Source: Gyromitra esculenta (Eukaryota > Ascomycota > Pezizomycetes > Pezizales > Discinaceae). From it: 64,000 nucleotides of DNA. The number at the start of each line of letters is the position of its first letter. The stretch's first letter is position 1. Positions 1 to 13,771 of the stretch are shown here, in pieces. The notes beneath the pieces were generated by a model that searched no databases, had not been told where the DNA came from, and saw nothing but the letters and a program-made list of their open reading frames with translations. The stretch is taken from assembly GCA_038503075.1 (NCBI GenBank), contig JBCAML010000017.1, positions 1,488,001-1,552,000 of the forward strand, given 5' to 3'. Made by a program: the position numbers and the translations under genes.

Positions 1-907
1 TGAAGGGTGGAAACAAGATATGCCCACCAATACAGGGAGAATGAAAAGGAAAAAAGTACCCATCTATAGGATAGAGCTGAGGAGTAAAGAAAGGTGGAGA
101 AATGGAGCCTGATAAGGATGGTCGAGATGTTAAGGCAGAAAACCAAGCCAGATATACCTATACTTGCATCCCCCCCCAGTTTGGATAAAGGAGTGGCAGG
201 ATTCATTCAGCAAAGGAAACACGAGAAAAGCAGGTATTTTTGAATCATGAGGGCAATAACACTTAAGTTAGTATTGGGAGTTTTGTGGATGCCATCAAGG
301 AAATCCAGTCGAAAAAGCAGTTGACTATTCCATCAAGTCATGTTGTGTCTATTCGGACTAGGGAAAGAGGCAGGCCAAGGGTCAGAAAGGTTAACCAACC
401 GGAAATTAGGAATTTGGAGAAAAAGAGCAAGCGTGCAAAGCCGGTATAGTCAGTTCTAAGCCTAAATTCTTAGATCAGAGATTGGTACAGTAGTATGTAT
501 AATTATAACATCACCTGAGTTATTCGCAAGAGCTCATTAAAAGTTTCAAGCCGCAATTTTGTTTTAATAGCCAACCTTACTATTGAGGAGCACTTGGCCT
601 GAGTCGGTGAGTTATAGAGTCGCCGAGCGGGGTTTTAAAAGATTTGGATGTTTGGGTGTCGGGGCTTTCCTATCGATAGGACTGCTGCATTGTCAGCTTT
701 CGCCCGCATCTCACTCTCGAGGTTTTACTCCAGCGGGCAACAAGCAAGTATCATTCCGCTGCTGTACATGATCCACGCCTTATCGAAGGAGAACTTAAGC
801 AATCAACTCCGGGTATCGTAGCTACCAAAAGTATCCAAATCAAAAGCCATATATATACATCAAAACGAGCGAGCCTCCTTGCTATATTCAACCAGCCTCA
901 CCATTCA
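1..907. other. Intergenic, no gene recognised
   Basis: No reading frame here looks coding on either strand and I recognise no repeat or RNA gene. The last part lies downstream of the 3' end of the minus-strand MBL-DUF6603 gene. Confidence 0.5.
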
Positions 908-3900
908 TTATATAACCCTTGGTGCTGCCATGTAAATTTCATCAAATCTTTCGATCGCTGCCACTGGCATCTTCTCCTCTTCCTTCCTATCCCATTTGAA
1001 CGCGTCCTCCCAAGCCTCTACAAGGCCGAGTAGGTCCCCTTGACCCCATGTTGTCTTCACCTCACTCCATGCTTGTTCTGGTGATGGCCCAGACTTGAAC
1101 GTTGGCTGCTGCGTTACCGGTATTTCAGGTGTGTGTGCCGTGTAGTTATTTTCGAACACTGATTGCTTCATGGCTTCTGCAGCCTTGAATCGCTTTGGTG
1201 GTAGAAGGTCCCAGGTTGCAAGTGGCGCGAGAGCAAGCACGCCGGTCATTAGTTCAATGGTAGGAGAGTCGCCGGAAAGGAGTGTGGAGATGTTGTTGCC
1301 GCTTACTGCGGGATCTTCAGCCTCAGAGTCTGTGAAGTATTAGTGTATCGGCTCCGAGGCGTGGAATTTTCGGATAGGGAAGGCTTACATGGACCCCAGA
1401 CTGAAGTGGGGAGATTGCTCGTTACTTTCTGCAGACGAAACTTGCCAACCGGCACATCTTTCCCGCCCTGCTTCGCAATAATATTGATATTCAAAGTAGA
1501 ATCTATCGAATTGACATGCATCGGCTTGAGAGAAATACTGTTGTTCTTGAATGCTACTGCAGGCAGACCTGGTTCCCCATATGTTACCTCACTAAATGCG
1601 ACCTTACTCTGAACTCTGAACGCGAATGGTCCAGCTCTAACAACCCACGGCAAATTGCTGCTCCCTTTTGTATTCGCATCCACCTTACTGGGCACGGCTC
1701 CGGATTCCAACAAATGCATTAGTTGCGGCTTATCCGATTGTGGAGCATCGGCAAGACTTTGATCCAAAAGCTTGACGAATTCGCTCCACCCTAACGCTGT
1801 AGGCCTATTTTTGCCAGGACCAAAGTGGCACGAGAATCCAAACATGCAGAAGTCAACATGTAATGTTCCGGAAAATGGTGGCCCTTCGATTTCTAGCACC
1901 GCAGAGAGATCAAGTGATATGTGAACGGTCAACAACCAGAGATCCTTAGTGTAGCTTATGTTGACGCTCACGCCAACCTCGCCGGTGAAGTAGAATGGAT
2001 TGAAATTGATCAAGAAGTCGGCCCAGGCGCTGAAATTTGCGCTGACCGGACCGCAATGAACAACAGCAGAAAGATGTGCGCCGCCCATGCAAACCTTTGG
2101 AGTTAAAGCAAAGTAAGAATCTCCGGTAATGCTAATATTGTTGTCTATATTGGCCGAAATCCCTAGGCGCGCTGGTCTTGGATAGTAGCTTGGTGGTCGA
2201 TATGATGCGTGATATCCCCCGACGCTGTATACCCAGTCGCCCTTGTATGGGCTTCCTGAGAACCAGCAATATAGTGCGAAACCGCCAGATAACTTGCATG
2301 AAGGAGTCAAGATGAACGAGTTCGGCGACAACTGACCATCGATCTGGAGGGTACCCTTTTCAAAGTCTAAAGAAGCAATGATACCTAATTCGACATACAC
2401 AAATGGTTCAGGTGAATTATTTTTTGGCATCGTTGCTACCGCGTCCCCGAAGATGTTGAGCACCAGCGTAGGGTTAAATTCCATTACCACGGCAGCGGTC
2501 ACCTTCAGCAGTTCAAAAGCAGTGACTGTGAATCCTACTGCGATCCAAAATTTATCTTGCTCATTGACAACCCACCCTGTATTTTGGCTGCCGCCAGCTG
2601 GTGCGCTGAAGTAGTTAGTCAACACAGACAGTGGATCACTAGGATCAGCGCTGCCCCCGAGATCAGCGATTAGTGGGAATTGGTATATGTTATCGAGTGT
2701 TGGATTTACAAGGCGAGAATTATATCCGAATCCAAGCTTCACACCCGTAATTTCCGCAAATTCCAATTCTGCCAGTGGCCCATTAAGCTGCGCAAAGACG
2801 AAAACTGAATGGAAGGTACTTCCGCCAGGGGGCTGTTGGGTGCCTGAAGGGACTACCTTCCCGCTCGCATCGACATAGACATCTCCGTATGAGCCCACTG
2901 CCATAAGCGTATAAGGTGGTAATCCGACGATACATCCACCAGAGTACATAGATCCCTTTTTCTCGAACAGACCAGCAAGTTCAAGTGGTGGGTTTTCAAA
3001 TGCTGCCGCAAGCCCTTCGATACTGATGATAGGGACGATACTTGTTAGATCGTCAAGCTTTGTCGTGTTAAGGTCAAAGCCGATAGAGAACCCTATTATC
3101 TCAAACTCAACAGGACCTAATTTGCATCTGGCGTTTAGTGATAGGGAAAGGATGTTGTCATTTAGCCCAAGTCCGACGTTACTTATCTTCAGTGGTCCAA
3201 TGGTCTTCTCCAGCGGTGCTGTGGCAGGATCGCCGCCAAGTTTTTGCGACGCTGAGGGGTTTGTCTCCGGGGAATGGTTTTTGGATGCTGAAGGATTTTC
3301 CTCTGAACTTTCTGGGTCTTCTGTTTTGTGGCCAAACCGATAATCTAAAACCACCGTGTCGTTATCTACAACCATAAAGTGAAACCCAGTAGTAATAACC
3401 ACATCTGAGTCCTGGCCACTTCCAGACGCCCCCGCACTCTTCTTCGAGCGCGGCTCCTTATACCTCAAAGGTCGATCTTGTTCTTGAACTAAGGGGTCCC
3501 TTAGCAGCGCCAGGTCCTTTCTCGTTAACCCAGCAGCAGTATCGTCTTTGTCGATATGTACCCAAACGATATCCATTTCGGTAAACGGTAGCCCGATATC
3601 TCCGGCAATCGGTACCGTCGGTAGTTTTGGAAACTTGTTTACTGAAAAGGTAACAACCCTTTTCGGTGGTGGTGGTTTCGCCCCAGCCACTGATGTGTGG
3701 TACTGTATTTGGAAGAACGTGAACCTTCCGCCATCCCCGAGGCCAACGCTCAGTTTAAAAACGAGTGCGGTGAGCTCCGAGCCACGCATCTGGACGACTC
3801 TTAAGCCCTCAAGTTCCGAGCCACCCTCGAGGGGCTGAAGTTTTAGATCCATGAAATCCGGGATCATGTCTGCGATACTTGGACAGATACTCTTAATCAT

Positions 3901-6900
3901 TGCCTTGACCGAAGAATTGGGGCTCGTTGCTCCAATTTGCGCAGAAAACTCCCAACCCTTTCCATCATTACCAACACCATATTTGTAATCCAATTCAAGC
4001 TCTAGATCGCCGAGAGCAAGGATCCCACCACAATCGAAGTATGTCGGGGCTTTCCCTCCGTATTTATAGTGCACGTATAGAGACCTAGTTTAACCTTGTT
4101 AGATTAGGAGGTTCTCCTTTCGATAGTGGGTATAAGTACCTGATATCAATATCCTGTAGCATATTCATCATCGAATCACTGCAAGCCGGATCCATTAAAC
4201 TGTACAATGCGGCAAAATTTAGGTTTAACGCAGAAGCAGAAAACGTCCACTTATCAGTCAGGCTATACTCAAACCACCCATCCAGCACTGCAGTTTTGAA
4301 TCGGCTAGTGAGGTCTCTCGGATGCAGGCTGATTTTCGTTTCCAGTTTGAGAGTGAAATCTTTCGCAGTTTTGCTATGGTAACATTGAGCATATACCTTG
4401 ACTTTCGCAGCCACAAGTGGAGGGACATCCTTCTTCGCATTCTTGAAGGCTTCCACGTCACATCTAATTTTACCGGTGAAACTGATAAATTTTGGGCTGA
4501 GCTGTAAGTCTAACGCGTAAACATCGAGGCTAATACCATTTGGTGGCTGTTCAATTTCAACTCCAGGGATAAGCTTAAGTAATGGGATACTGGTTGCCAG
4601 CTTCTTCCCTGATACGAGACTGACGATGGGAATATCCAAATATTTCTCATACTGCGGAAAAAGTCCCTTTCCACTCAATGCTGGCGACCCTGGGGGAGGA
4701 TCCGGAGATGAGATCGGTGTTAGAAGCCTTGCCCTGAATATATTTCCGGGATAATGGTACCCGATCAAGAATGTCACTTGTTCGTCTTTTCGTTCGCTGG
4801 AGTTTAGGAAGTCGGCTGGCGCCTCGAAGTCGATGTTAAACCCTGCGATTTTAAAGCCGTTGGGATCGTCAGTTACGGTAAGCACGATCTCCCGTAATTT
4901 GATATCGCCGGCCCACGCAGGCATAAAATCCCCAATTTGGGGAAGTTTGAGACCCGGGATCTTTATAGCGCTTGCCAGAAGATTGAGTAGGTCACTGACA
5001 GACATGCTCCCTTGACTGTTGTTCCATTGTAAACGGATCTCCGCACAGTTGTGGCGAAATGTGAGAATCGTAGTGAATTGGGTGTTCTGGGTCTTGATAT
5101 CACATTGGAGGATCAGCTCCGGGTCAACCTTGCTCGTTATGACATCGGCTTTCGTAGTGGTTAGTCGCGTGACTTTCTTTTTGCCAATGATTCGCGGAGG
5201 TTCGGGGATGGTTATGTCATGGAAAAAGTTTTGCAGGAATTTCTGAACTGCACTCGTCGAATCGTCTGTCATCTTGAATTGCAACCGCAAGAAAGACGTA
5301 CAGCTCGCGGACGGAGAAAACCAGAGGGCATTCCTCACATCAGCCCCGTGTTCGAGCTGTAGATCAATTTCTTCCGCCACAAGTCCGAATACACCAACGT
5401 TACTACCCGTAGAGGCTGCAGATTTCTGGCTGCCACTCCCCTTTTGGAACTGGAATGCCTGAACAACGGTTAGAAGAGTGATCTTTGGCGGCGTCTTACT
5501 CGACGGGTCAAGACCCATGACGAGGACTGAAGTGCCTCCAGGCTCAGGGAGAACTATGCTTTCAAATTTGGTCCAGAAAGATAGGTCCCATTTGGGAGAG
5601 GAATCAGAAAGTGCCAGAGTGAATACACCACCAATATGGGATATGGAGAGCCCGTCGCCAATAATATACACAGTCTTTGCCGCGAACCCAGAGGTCTTGA
5701 GCCAGCAAAACATAGGATCGTGATCCAAAAGGAACGTTTGCCTATCAGAAAGGGGTGCATCAATCAAGCCAATCTGGCGTCCAGGGATGGAATGGAGGAA
5801 ACTATCCAGCGGGGTGTCGATCGCGGCAGCACGGAACTGAGGCTGGGGGTCCCCCGATATAGTTTTCGGAGAGATACCTGAGGCAGTATAATAAAACGGA
5901 GTAGGTGAGGCAGCTGGAGGGAGTGGATTATGTGGATCAGGCGATGCCTCCACTGGCGGTAGTTGAATGTTTGGCGGCATAAAGCCTACTGCAAGTACAG
6001 TGTGCCTAACATCTGTAGGTTGTACATTTCCTTCTCCATCTACAGATGGCCCACTCTCGTCCTGAACCCCCTCTGACTCCGACTCCAGGTTTGTTGCTTC
6101 GAACAACTCGCTTAGGGGAAATAATTCATCTAGCTCCTCCATTTTTGCCTCTGAATAAGGTCCGAAATCCTGTACCGCCTCCACCCCAGCAAAGCCGTCT
6201 TCCGCCGGCGCTGCCCATTCCCCTCCTCCCTGAAAGGCCTCCACCCCACTCTGTTCACCGCCAAAACACTGACTAATCATATATGTCAACTCTCCTTCAG
6301 ACAACTCCGTTTCATTCACACCGTCTTCATTCTCATCCCGCTCGCTCTCATTTTCTGGTATAGTCTCCGGTAATAAACCCGAATCCGCATTCTCTATTAC
6401 CATACCACTATCAAATTTCATGTCATCCGCCGAGGTCCAATCGAAAGGAATTAGTGAGATCGTCACATTGTCAGTGAATTCGGTATCCACCACCTCTGCC
6501 TCGTGCACGTTCCCAGCTTTTTTGTATCCCCTGAAATATATATTCATATTCGCGTCCCAGCGGGCAACGAAATACTCGATTTGGTCTTGTACAAGAATGT
6601 GTTGAAAAGTATTCTCATCATGTCTGAGTCCCATCACCTGGCTAGATCCGAACGGCGAACACCCTTTTCCCGTAGTCGATATAAAGTCCCAAAACTGGCT
6701 GCATTTGTGAATGGTCCAGAGTTTTAACTTGTCTGCTGATGCGCCTGGGAGAGTATCATTAAAGAAACCTGCCCAACGATCGGGGGTCCGGGTGCGGATT
6801 GCGTTGTGAAAAGGCTGGTAGGCAGTTTGTCCTTTATATGCGTCGACGTTCATCCTCTCAAAAACGGGCTTAAGGGAGGTTTTCAGATCCTTATATGCCA

Positions 6901-8172
6901 ACCAGTGTGGCCAGCAAGTCGCATGTACAAATTGGTTGGCGCCTCTTATACCCTGAAATTGATCGTAAAGGGCAGTGAGAGTGAGGATTGTCTCCCATCC
7001 TATAGTATAGAAGTTATATGAGATGGAGACTTCCCAGAACTTTAGACGTTTCTAGAACACTCACTTGGATGTCCATACTGGGTACCAGCGCTAAGAATGA
7101 CATTCATTGGTTGTAGTGCTTCAAAGAGCTCTATGGGATTGTTGTAACTTGATCCATGATGGCTAAGCTTCATGAGAGGTATCGACACATCCTCAGACCT
7201 GGGGTTCATCCATTTTGCTAACTGTCTATCAACATCACACTCGGCATCTCCAGAGAAATAATGGAGTGGTTTCCCATTCGGATCGAGGATAACACACGCT
7301 ATCGAAGATCGGTTCGAAGCAGAATGGGAGAACTTTGAAGGCATCATATTACCATCCGTACCAATACATACCGCATCGCCGGCGATAATGAACAATCCAG
7401 GGGCGCTGTGGTACAAATCGGAGACGTAATGGTTGAAAGCCTTTCGTAAAACAACGGGGTCCGTGATTTGTTGCATAGTGGTGTTATCCACTATGGTCGA
7501 AGTCGTGGTGAATAGCTCTCTCCCGATATATGCTCCGGCAAAACCTTGATTCCAGTAACAGAGCCTACACAGCTCGGGAACCGATTTGTAATTTGTGGCA
7601 CCGGCATTACTGTTCTTGTTGAAGGCTTTTTTGACGTCGATACCCAGCGTGAATCCGACTTTATCATATTCAAACCTTACGAGAGAGCCATGATACGACT
7701 TTGCCTTTCCCTTCACAGAGCTTTCGTTTTCCGCCCAATGCGGAGCATAGAACGTCGTCAAACAGTTCTGGTATGTTCCTAGATGTGCTCGACTTTGATA
7801 CTTCATGTAGTTGCAAATCAGGTTTTTGGGGTTAACGTTGACGCCATTTTCTTGCTGGCTCTGTATCTGGGTCTGTATATCGTTGGCTAATAGGGTGATG
7901 ATTCCGCCATAGTGATCACTGTCCCAGTGGGTAACGACGATGGAATCGAAGCGAAACTGGCCATCGGGACAGTCATAACGGTCTTGCAGTGTTTGGATGA
8001 CCCCGTAGAGGTTACTTGGGCCAGCAAAGCGTTTACCGCCGTCAACAAGGACGGCGTGAACGAGGACGGGCTTTCCGTTTCCGCCTTGCTGGGGGTCACG
8101 CGAGAGAAGGTGAATGGCAGAGTCCCCAGGACCAACGTTGATATGATAAGAGGAAAGCGCCCAATCGGTCAT
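908..8172 (-). CDS. Giant MBL-fold hydrolase fused to DUF6603-like C-terminus (about 2361 aa)
   Basis: Predicted exons on the minus strand are 8172-7065, 6999-4140, 4084-1389 and 1329-908. The introns use GTGAGT, GTACTT and GTAAGC donors, and all phases agree. Residues about 10-90 look like a ComEC-type metallo-beta-lactamase: HINVGPGDS, LVDGG (42-46) and the metal motif THWDSDHYGG (81-90). FSGDAE (about 306), LSHHGSS (about 336) and YGHP (366) complete the fold. The middle is low in recognisable motifs, with an acidic stretch near 550-700. The C-terminal third contains features I associate with DUF6603 (roughly residues 1600-2130): long beta-rich, glycine- and phenylalanine-rich sequence with FALTPKVCMGG, ADFLINFNPF and EGPPFSGTLHVDF. 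No signal peptide or membrane segment is evident. The MBL part probably hydrolyses a phosphoester, but its substrate is unknown. Without the introns the locus breaks into four ORFs, so cDNA is the key test. Confidence 0.72.
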
Positions 8173-9228
8173 AATGGGAGGCAGGTATTTGTGGAGGGAT
8201 TGCGGGCTATTCGCATCTGCAAACGGACGAATAGATTAGAGATATATAGATTCTTTCTCGTGATCGATACAGATGCTCCGCTGATGGATATCTCTCGATG
8301 TAGTGCTATGGACATGGAATTCAAAGAAGGCAGATCACGATATGCCTGTCCCCATCTCCAGTGTTTAAGATGTCTGACCCCCACATAGCTCTTGTCCAGC
8401 TCCCAACGGGACTTTAGTGATGTTGGCAGAGACTGGTGTAGAATGTGTTGGACAAACAGCTGCACGCAGATCATTGAGGAGACGCAGGACCTCTAGCACA
8501 CGATTTGGAGCTTGTTCGGATTTCAACTGACCAAGCCGCCATCGCTTGCCCCTATTGCCCACCGGGCAGTGTATGTAGGAGCGGGGTATGCATTGAACTC
8601 TGAATTGAGTATGGCATGGGGCGCGAGGGCATAGAGTAACAAGAGCACGGCATGGTTAGAGTATTCAGCACTTCTATCGTGCATTTGGTGGCGCCGAGGA
8701 AATGTCGTTCGAAAAGAGTACCTACGTAGTCCAAGTGCTCTACGCAGAGTACCTTCTCAGCTCTACAGCTGCCGTACGACCCCGCGTAGATAGTGAGCCC
8801 CACCTGTTGTAGGCAGAAAGACGCATGATGCATGCAGAGCGCCATCTACTCTAAAGTGCTCTACTCTAGAATATGGCCTCACGCGGTAGGTGGGGCTGAA
8901 GGACAGGCAGGCCCCACCACCCCACATGCTGAGGCCCCCTGAGCGATAACCCTGTATGCACCATCTACACAAAGCGACTGTCCCTATCGGCTCAGCTCTG
9001 CCCTGCATACTCAGACATACACACCTACATGTGGCTGGCAGCACTACCCTGGTAGGAAACATAAGGAGATATGTAGGAAGTTAGACGGTCCCGACCCTCG
9101 AAGTGCTGCCGTTCCCCAGGTGTGGTTTTAAAGAATTTCATAAAGCATACCGTAGATCTCAGTTCTTCCCTAAGGATTATCTTCTCCTCTCTCCTCTATC
9201 CCAGCCTAGTCCCTACCTTGTCGTAAAC
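8173..9228. promoter_or_regulatory. Shared divergent promoter region of the giant-gene cluster
   Basis: About 1.06 kb separates the start codons of the minus-strand MBL-DUF6603 gene and the plus-strand giant gene, so it probably contains both promoters. It is rich in small palindromes. An 8-bp inverted repeat (GGTGGGGC at 8889-8896, GCCCCACC at 8911-8918) can form a hairpin, and AGTGCTCTAC occurs near 8736 and 8851. ORFs in it look like chance. I recognise no known factor site. Confidence 0.45.
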
Positions 9229-12200
9229 ATGGTGAGTGTCATTATTCCTATGCTAGTATCAGCATTTCACCTTAGTCCTCCAATTTGCGAGGATAACGCC
9301 GACAACCCTTTCTATCTCGCCCCCATAACCCAGCCTGATTACAGCTCTATTCGTCTCGACCACGCCAGTATCGCCCACGACGTTCAAGACCATATCGACC
9401 TCACCAACACCAGGCCCGCAACAGCGAATAACCGGGTTTACGATATTTCAACCAACAAGCCCCGTCGCAATAGACTCGGCATCATCCTCCACTGGAGTCT
9501 CCCAAAACCCTTCCGCTGGGGCACAAGCGCAACCGAATCCGGCGCCAAAAAGGAACAAACAAGTAACAACCGAGGACAAACGTACGAACCAGATCCAAAG
9601 ACACTCCAAGACCCTAGCTTCCCATCTCCGCCAAATCGCTGGCTCGTCATCCGCAGAATCGACAAGAACTCGATTGTCCCCCAGGAGCCTACGTTTCCAG
9701 AATTCGACGCCTGGGTCGTTGAGTCTGACCGGATACGCCATCTCTCGGAAATTGGCCCAGATGTTGACCTAGAAACTGATGTTGTGCCGTTCATTAATAG
9801 CAGGATTATGCTTCCAGGCAATGAGAGGGAAGACAGGGACCCGATCAACGTGCAGGGAGAAACATACCTAGGATACCGGGCACCAGCGGAGAACTGGCGT
9901 GAGGTCGATGCCCCGAATCCCTTCAGGAAACATATCAAGGGCATCCCAGATCGTGCCGATCTAGGCGTGCTGACGAGTTCGAACCCTTTTTTTGCGGACT
10001 ATCAACCGCATTGCTCTAACGTCTTCAGCATCACGGATACTTTCGAATACACTGTTGATCTGGGAGATGGAAAAAAAGAGAAACGATATCTTGATAAGGC
10101 GGATGCCAGTTACTGTGTCATTGGTTGGCACTCGACCGCAGGGGAGGATCTCTTTCTGGGTCTTGATATGACGGTTGATCCAAAGGAGGATGATCCGTAT
10201 AAGAAATATTTCAGCGCTCTCGGAATGGCCGCTACGGTATCATCGAAAGATAAAGATGAGTGGGTGAGTATGATTGGAAAGGGAATGAATCCGGCGACCT
10301 TGAGTGTTGGCAGGATTTATAATGTATCTTGGCAATTTGATTCTAAACCTCAAAACGTTTGACCCCCAGTTTCTATTAAAGAGTCCAATTCATAACAATT
10401 GAGTGAAGATGGGGGGAGATGAACTCAAGCCCTTAAATATTACAATCCTTTTTTTATTGTCCAAGAAATCTGAGACTGACTTGTTGCAGCCCTTCCGCAT
10501 CACCAAGGGGTCCGAATTCAGCCAAACCGTGCCGATTGCTGTTTCGACGACTGCTAACTGCGCGGTTAAAGTCTTTCAAGATGGCCTTCCTATTAAATCC
10601 GTACCCTCGTCAGAAACAGACGCCGAGAAACCCTGGGGAAAGCTTACCGAGCAGGCGATGCTCCAAGCGGCATCCGCCGGTAACAATGGTGGGGTCGCAG
10701 AAATGGATAAAGCCAAGGAGTTATTGGAGCAGAGAGGAATGTGGCGGCATGATGAAGGGGGTTCAAGATGGAAGGTTGACGCGCTGGGTAGCCCTCCCAT
10801 CAAACCAGAGCCTGTGAAGAGTGGAGGAGTCGTATCCCCTGAGCCCGTGACTGGGACAACGCCTGCGAAGTCTGGACCAAAGTGGAAGAATTTTGCAGCA
10901 CTGGTGAAATCACACCAAGATGCTATTTCGGGCAGGAAAGGGACTTGGAATGGTAAGGAAACAGCACTGGAAATTTTAGAAAAGGTGAATACGTGGCAGC
11001 GACATCTAGACACGCTTAACCGACGGAGGAAGCACACGCAGTGGCTTTTATTTGCAGAATGGTGGAAATGGATTGCAGAAGAGCATCCGGAGGTAGGAAA
11101 GCATGCACCTGACGTCATTTCTCGGGAGACAACCGTCCACTCTTTGGTCTCAGTGATAAAAGATTTAGAGCACAGGGTGTACACCCTTGAGAATCGAATT
11201 ACCCAGTCAGTTAAGGAGCTAGAGGAGAAACATGAAGTGCCCTGCAAAAAAGTCCCTGCTGAAAGATTCTTCACCCCGAAAGATCCATCGCTATTTATCG
11301 CTGGTATCCCGAATCCGTGGCCGTCAGACTACAATGAACTCCTACCAGTCCGTCTCAGCTCACAGCTTATAACTTCAATCACTCCTCCAGACTCCCCGCC
11401 AGATCCCCACCCCTGGGAAGGGTTTTCAGAGTTTCGGGAAAAGCTTAAAAGCTGGGAAATCTTGCCCTACAAATTTTATAGCATTGAGTGTGCCATCTTT
11501 GATGAATTCGCAGCACTCCGAGTTCGGGATCAGGCCGTCAGTCAAGGGTTGGAGATACAACCAGCCAGTGCCATCCTTCCTCACTATTACGGCCCCCCAG
11601 CTGAAGTGCTAGGTACGAAGTCCAACGATAATGAGCTAGTACGGAAGTATGGGTATAGCTACTGGAACAACACCCAGCCTTTCTTCCCACTATTCTGCGA
11701 GTGGGAGGCAATGTACTTCCACATCCCATTCGAGCACTGGGAAGCACAAGATGGGGCAAGCTCGATCGCAGCGGATATGAAGACTATGCGCTACGGTATC
11801 AGCGACAAGTCAGATCTCCCGCACATCAAAGACGCCAGAATGCTATCCGGCCGGAACATGCTGCTCCCGCAGACAGGCCAAGCGCTTGCCAATGATTTTT
11901 CGCGGTTATTGGATAAAATGACGAATGACGAAAAGGCTTCGGCGATTAATGCGGCAAATCCTTCGTGGCCTGACTTGATGAAGAATATTCCCATCATGTC
12001 TAGCTCCATGAAGGGTCTTCGGGCACACCTGACTACGAGAGTTTCCGCCACGCATATTAAACCTACTATTAGTATCCCAGGGAGGGCATCAGTAGCACTC
12101 CCTGATGCAGCTGAAGCGGCAAAAGATATTGGTTTCATAGGCAAGCGAGGTGAAGAGCTTGTATCATTAGTCGGCGATCAAACCGGGCTGACACCATACG

Positions 12201-13771
12201 GGAGTTTGATCGAGGTCAACGAACAATACTGTCCATTTAAACCGGTATCCCACGGACAAATGGTGCTAACAAGATTGAATATCGTTGATCGATTCGGACA
12301 AGTATTAACCCCGATTGGACCCCAGGGCGGGCCGAAACCAAGGAATGCCCCGCTTTCATGGATTTACCCGTGTATAGGCGAAGAGTTCAAGCCCTCTATG
12401 ATCACATTGAAAGACGGGACTACCGCTCCATTGACCGTCGTACCTGAACTTGAACCCGGGAAGTGTGGCGTTATGCAGCTGCCGCCGGGACTGAATCAAT
12501 CAGCGAGGATAAACGGGTGTTTTGTAATGTCCGAACCGCTAAATGGCGGCATTGAGTGGAGACCAGCAAATGATTGGGAGAACCCTGTATGGGGATGGCT
12601 GGTCGTCAATTATGCAGATTATGGGCTTCAGATATTCAATCCTGATGGTATACTCTCTTACTTTTCCTCCGTGCGATTGAATCTATAATTGAACCTACCT
12701 GTAGGAACATTCCACTGTGAAATTCGGCTCGGCAGCCCAAGCGGCGTCTCACAAGGTGCCAGAAGACTCAGATTTGGACAGAAGTCCCATAAGTCCAAAC
12801 CGAGCCAACTTGACCGCCTGGTCAAGATGCTTGACGATGAACACTCTCTTAAATCCTTCTTCGCAGTTATCAACGGCGCAATATCAAACACTTCGCATAC
12901 GCCAGAATCATATGCAAGTTTCTTGCAAGGATTGATAGGACGGCCTTTTGCACTAGCCAATATGGGTTGGAGCTTGGAGCTTGCTGGTCCAGAGTTTGTG
13001 AACCAAGCTACCTCAGCGATCCCGCATCCAGAGAAGAAAATATTAGGCGAAAAGGGGTACGAGTTCAAACTGAAACTCGGTGACCGTGAGAAGAACTACG
13101 ATGGTTTGGCAGGATATTTCGCGAACCGAAAAGGGTCTGGCCTAGATTTATCAGAGTTATTCACTTTCTTTCCACCAGACGAATCTTCTACGGAGCGTAA
13201 TAAAGACCCGAAGGTCATCAACACCACTCGTATCACCTCTTCAACATATCCTAAAATCAGACCTTATTACCCTTCCAACGTAGAAGAAAGTGGTTCAGCT
13301 AAGCAGCACAATCGCGCATTACACGTCTTTGGCGCAATCATTGACCCTTTCTCAAGCGTGCACGCTACGACAGGGATAGTCCCAATGAGTGCGATAAAAC
13401 TACATCCATGGATTGTCGAAGTCGCGATGCGTAAGCTGGCTGCATTTTTCCGTCTTGGTCCGCTATTAGTGACTAGCGACCTCCCCACCCCGACGGGGTA
13501 TCTGGATGATAAGCCCCTAGAGACGAAAGCAGCCAGTAGTGATAGTAAACCTGACAGCGGCAGTAGTGCGAAAGTGAAGCTGCCAGCAATCACTTCAGTT
13601 GACAATTGGACGTGGCTGCAGCCATATTTTGACGGCAAAGCTACACGGCTCGCAGAGGCAGGTTTGGAAAAAGGTGGCAATGAAGTAAAACCGGCGTGGG
13701 AAAAAGCGCCGTATACAGCGCTAGAGGGGTATTTGCAAGCAACATCCAAATTTGTAGATGTGCAGAAGTAA
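9229..13771 (+). CDS. Giant uncharacterised protein, bacterial-like family (about 1450 aa)
   Basis: Predicted exons are 9229-10356, 10490-12647 and 12705-13771. The second intron (donor GTATAC at 12648, acceptor GTAG at 12704) removes an in-frame TAA. The first has a weak donor (GTTTGA at 10357; 10324 GTATCT is an alternative). Motifs in order are LHWSLPKPFRWG (about residue 88), PNRWLVIRRID (about 133), YCVIGWHS (about 294), CEWEAMYFHIPFEHW, then CPFKPVSHGQMVLTRLNIVDRFGQ and GWLVVNYADYGLQIF. A helical, possibly coiled-coil stretch lies near 590-625. I recall the same kind of motifs (NRWLVVR, FNP..AG...LTRLR.VD.FGQ, P.CGWLLPN..D..L.IYD) in large bacterial proteins of unknown function. There is no signal peptide or catalytic motif I can name. 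The start is uncertain: ATG at 9229 is followed directly by GTGAGT, which could be a splice donor. Confidence 0.65.

Noticed and set aside
4085..6901. Middle and C-terminal parts of the MBL-DUF6603 locus as separate genes
   Set aside because: Neither frame has a good ATG at its apparent start (TTG at 6901, GTG at 4074), and both join upstream sequence through phase-matched introns.
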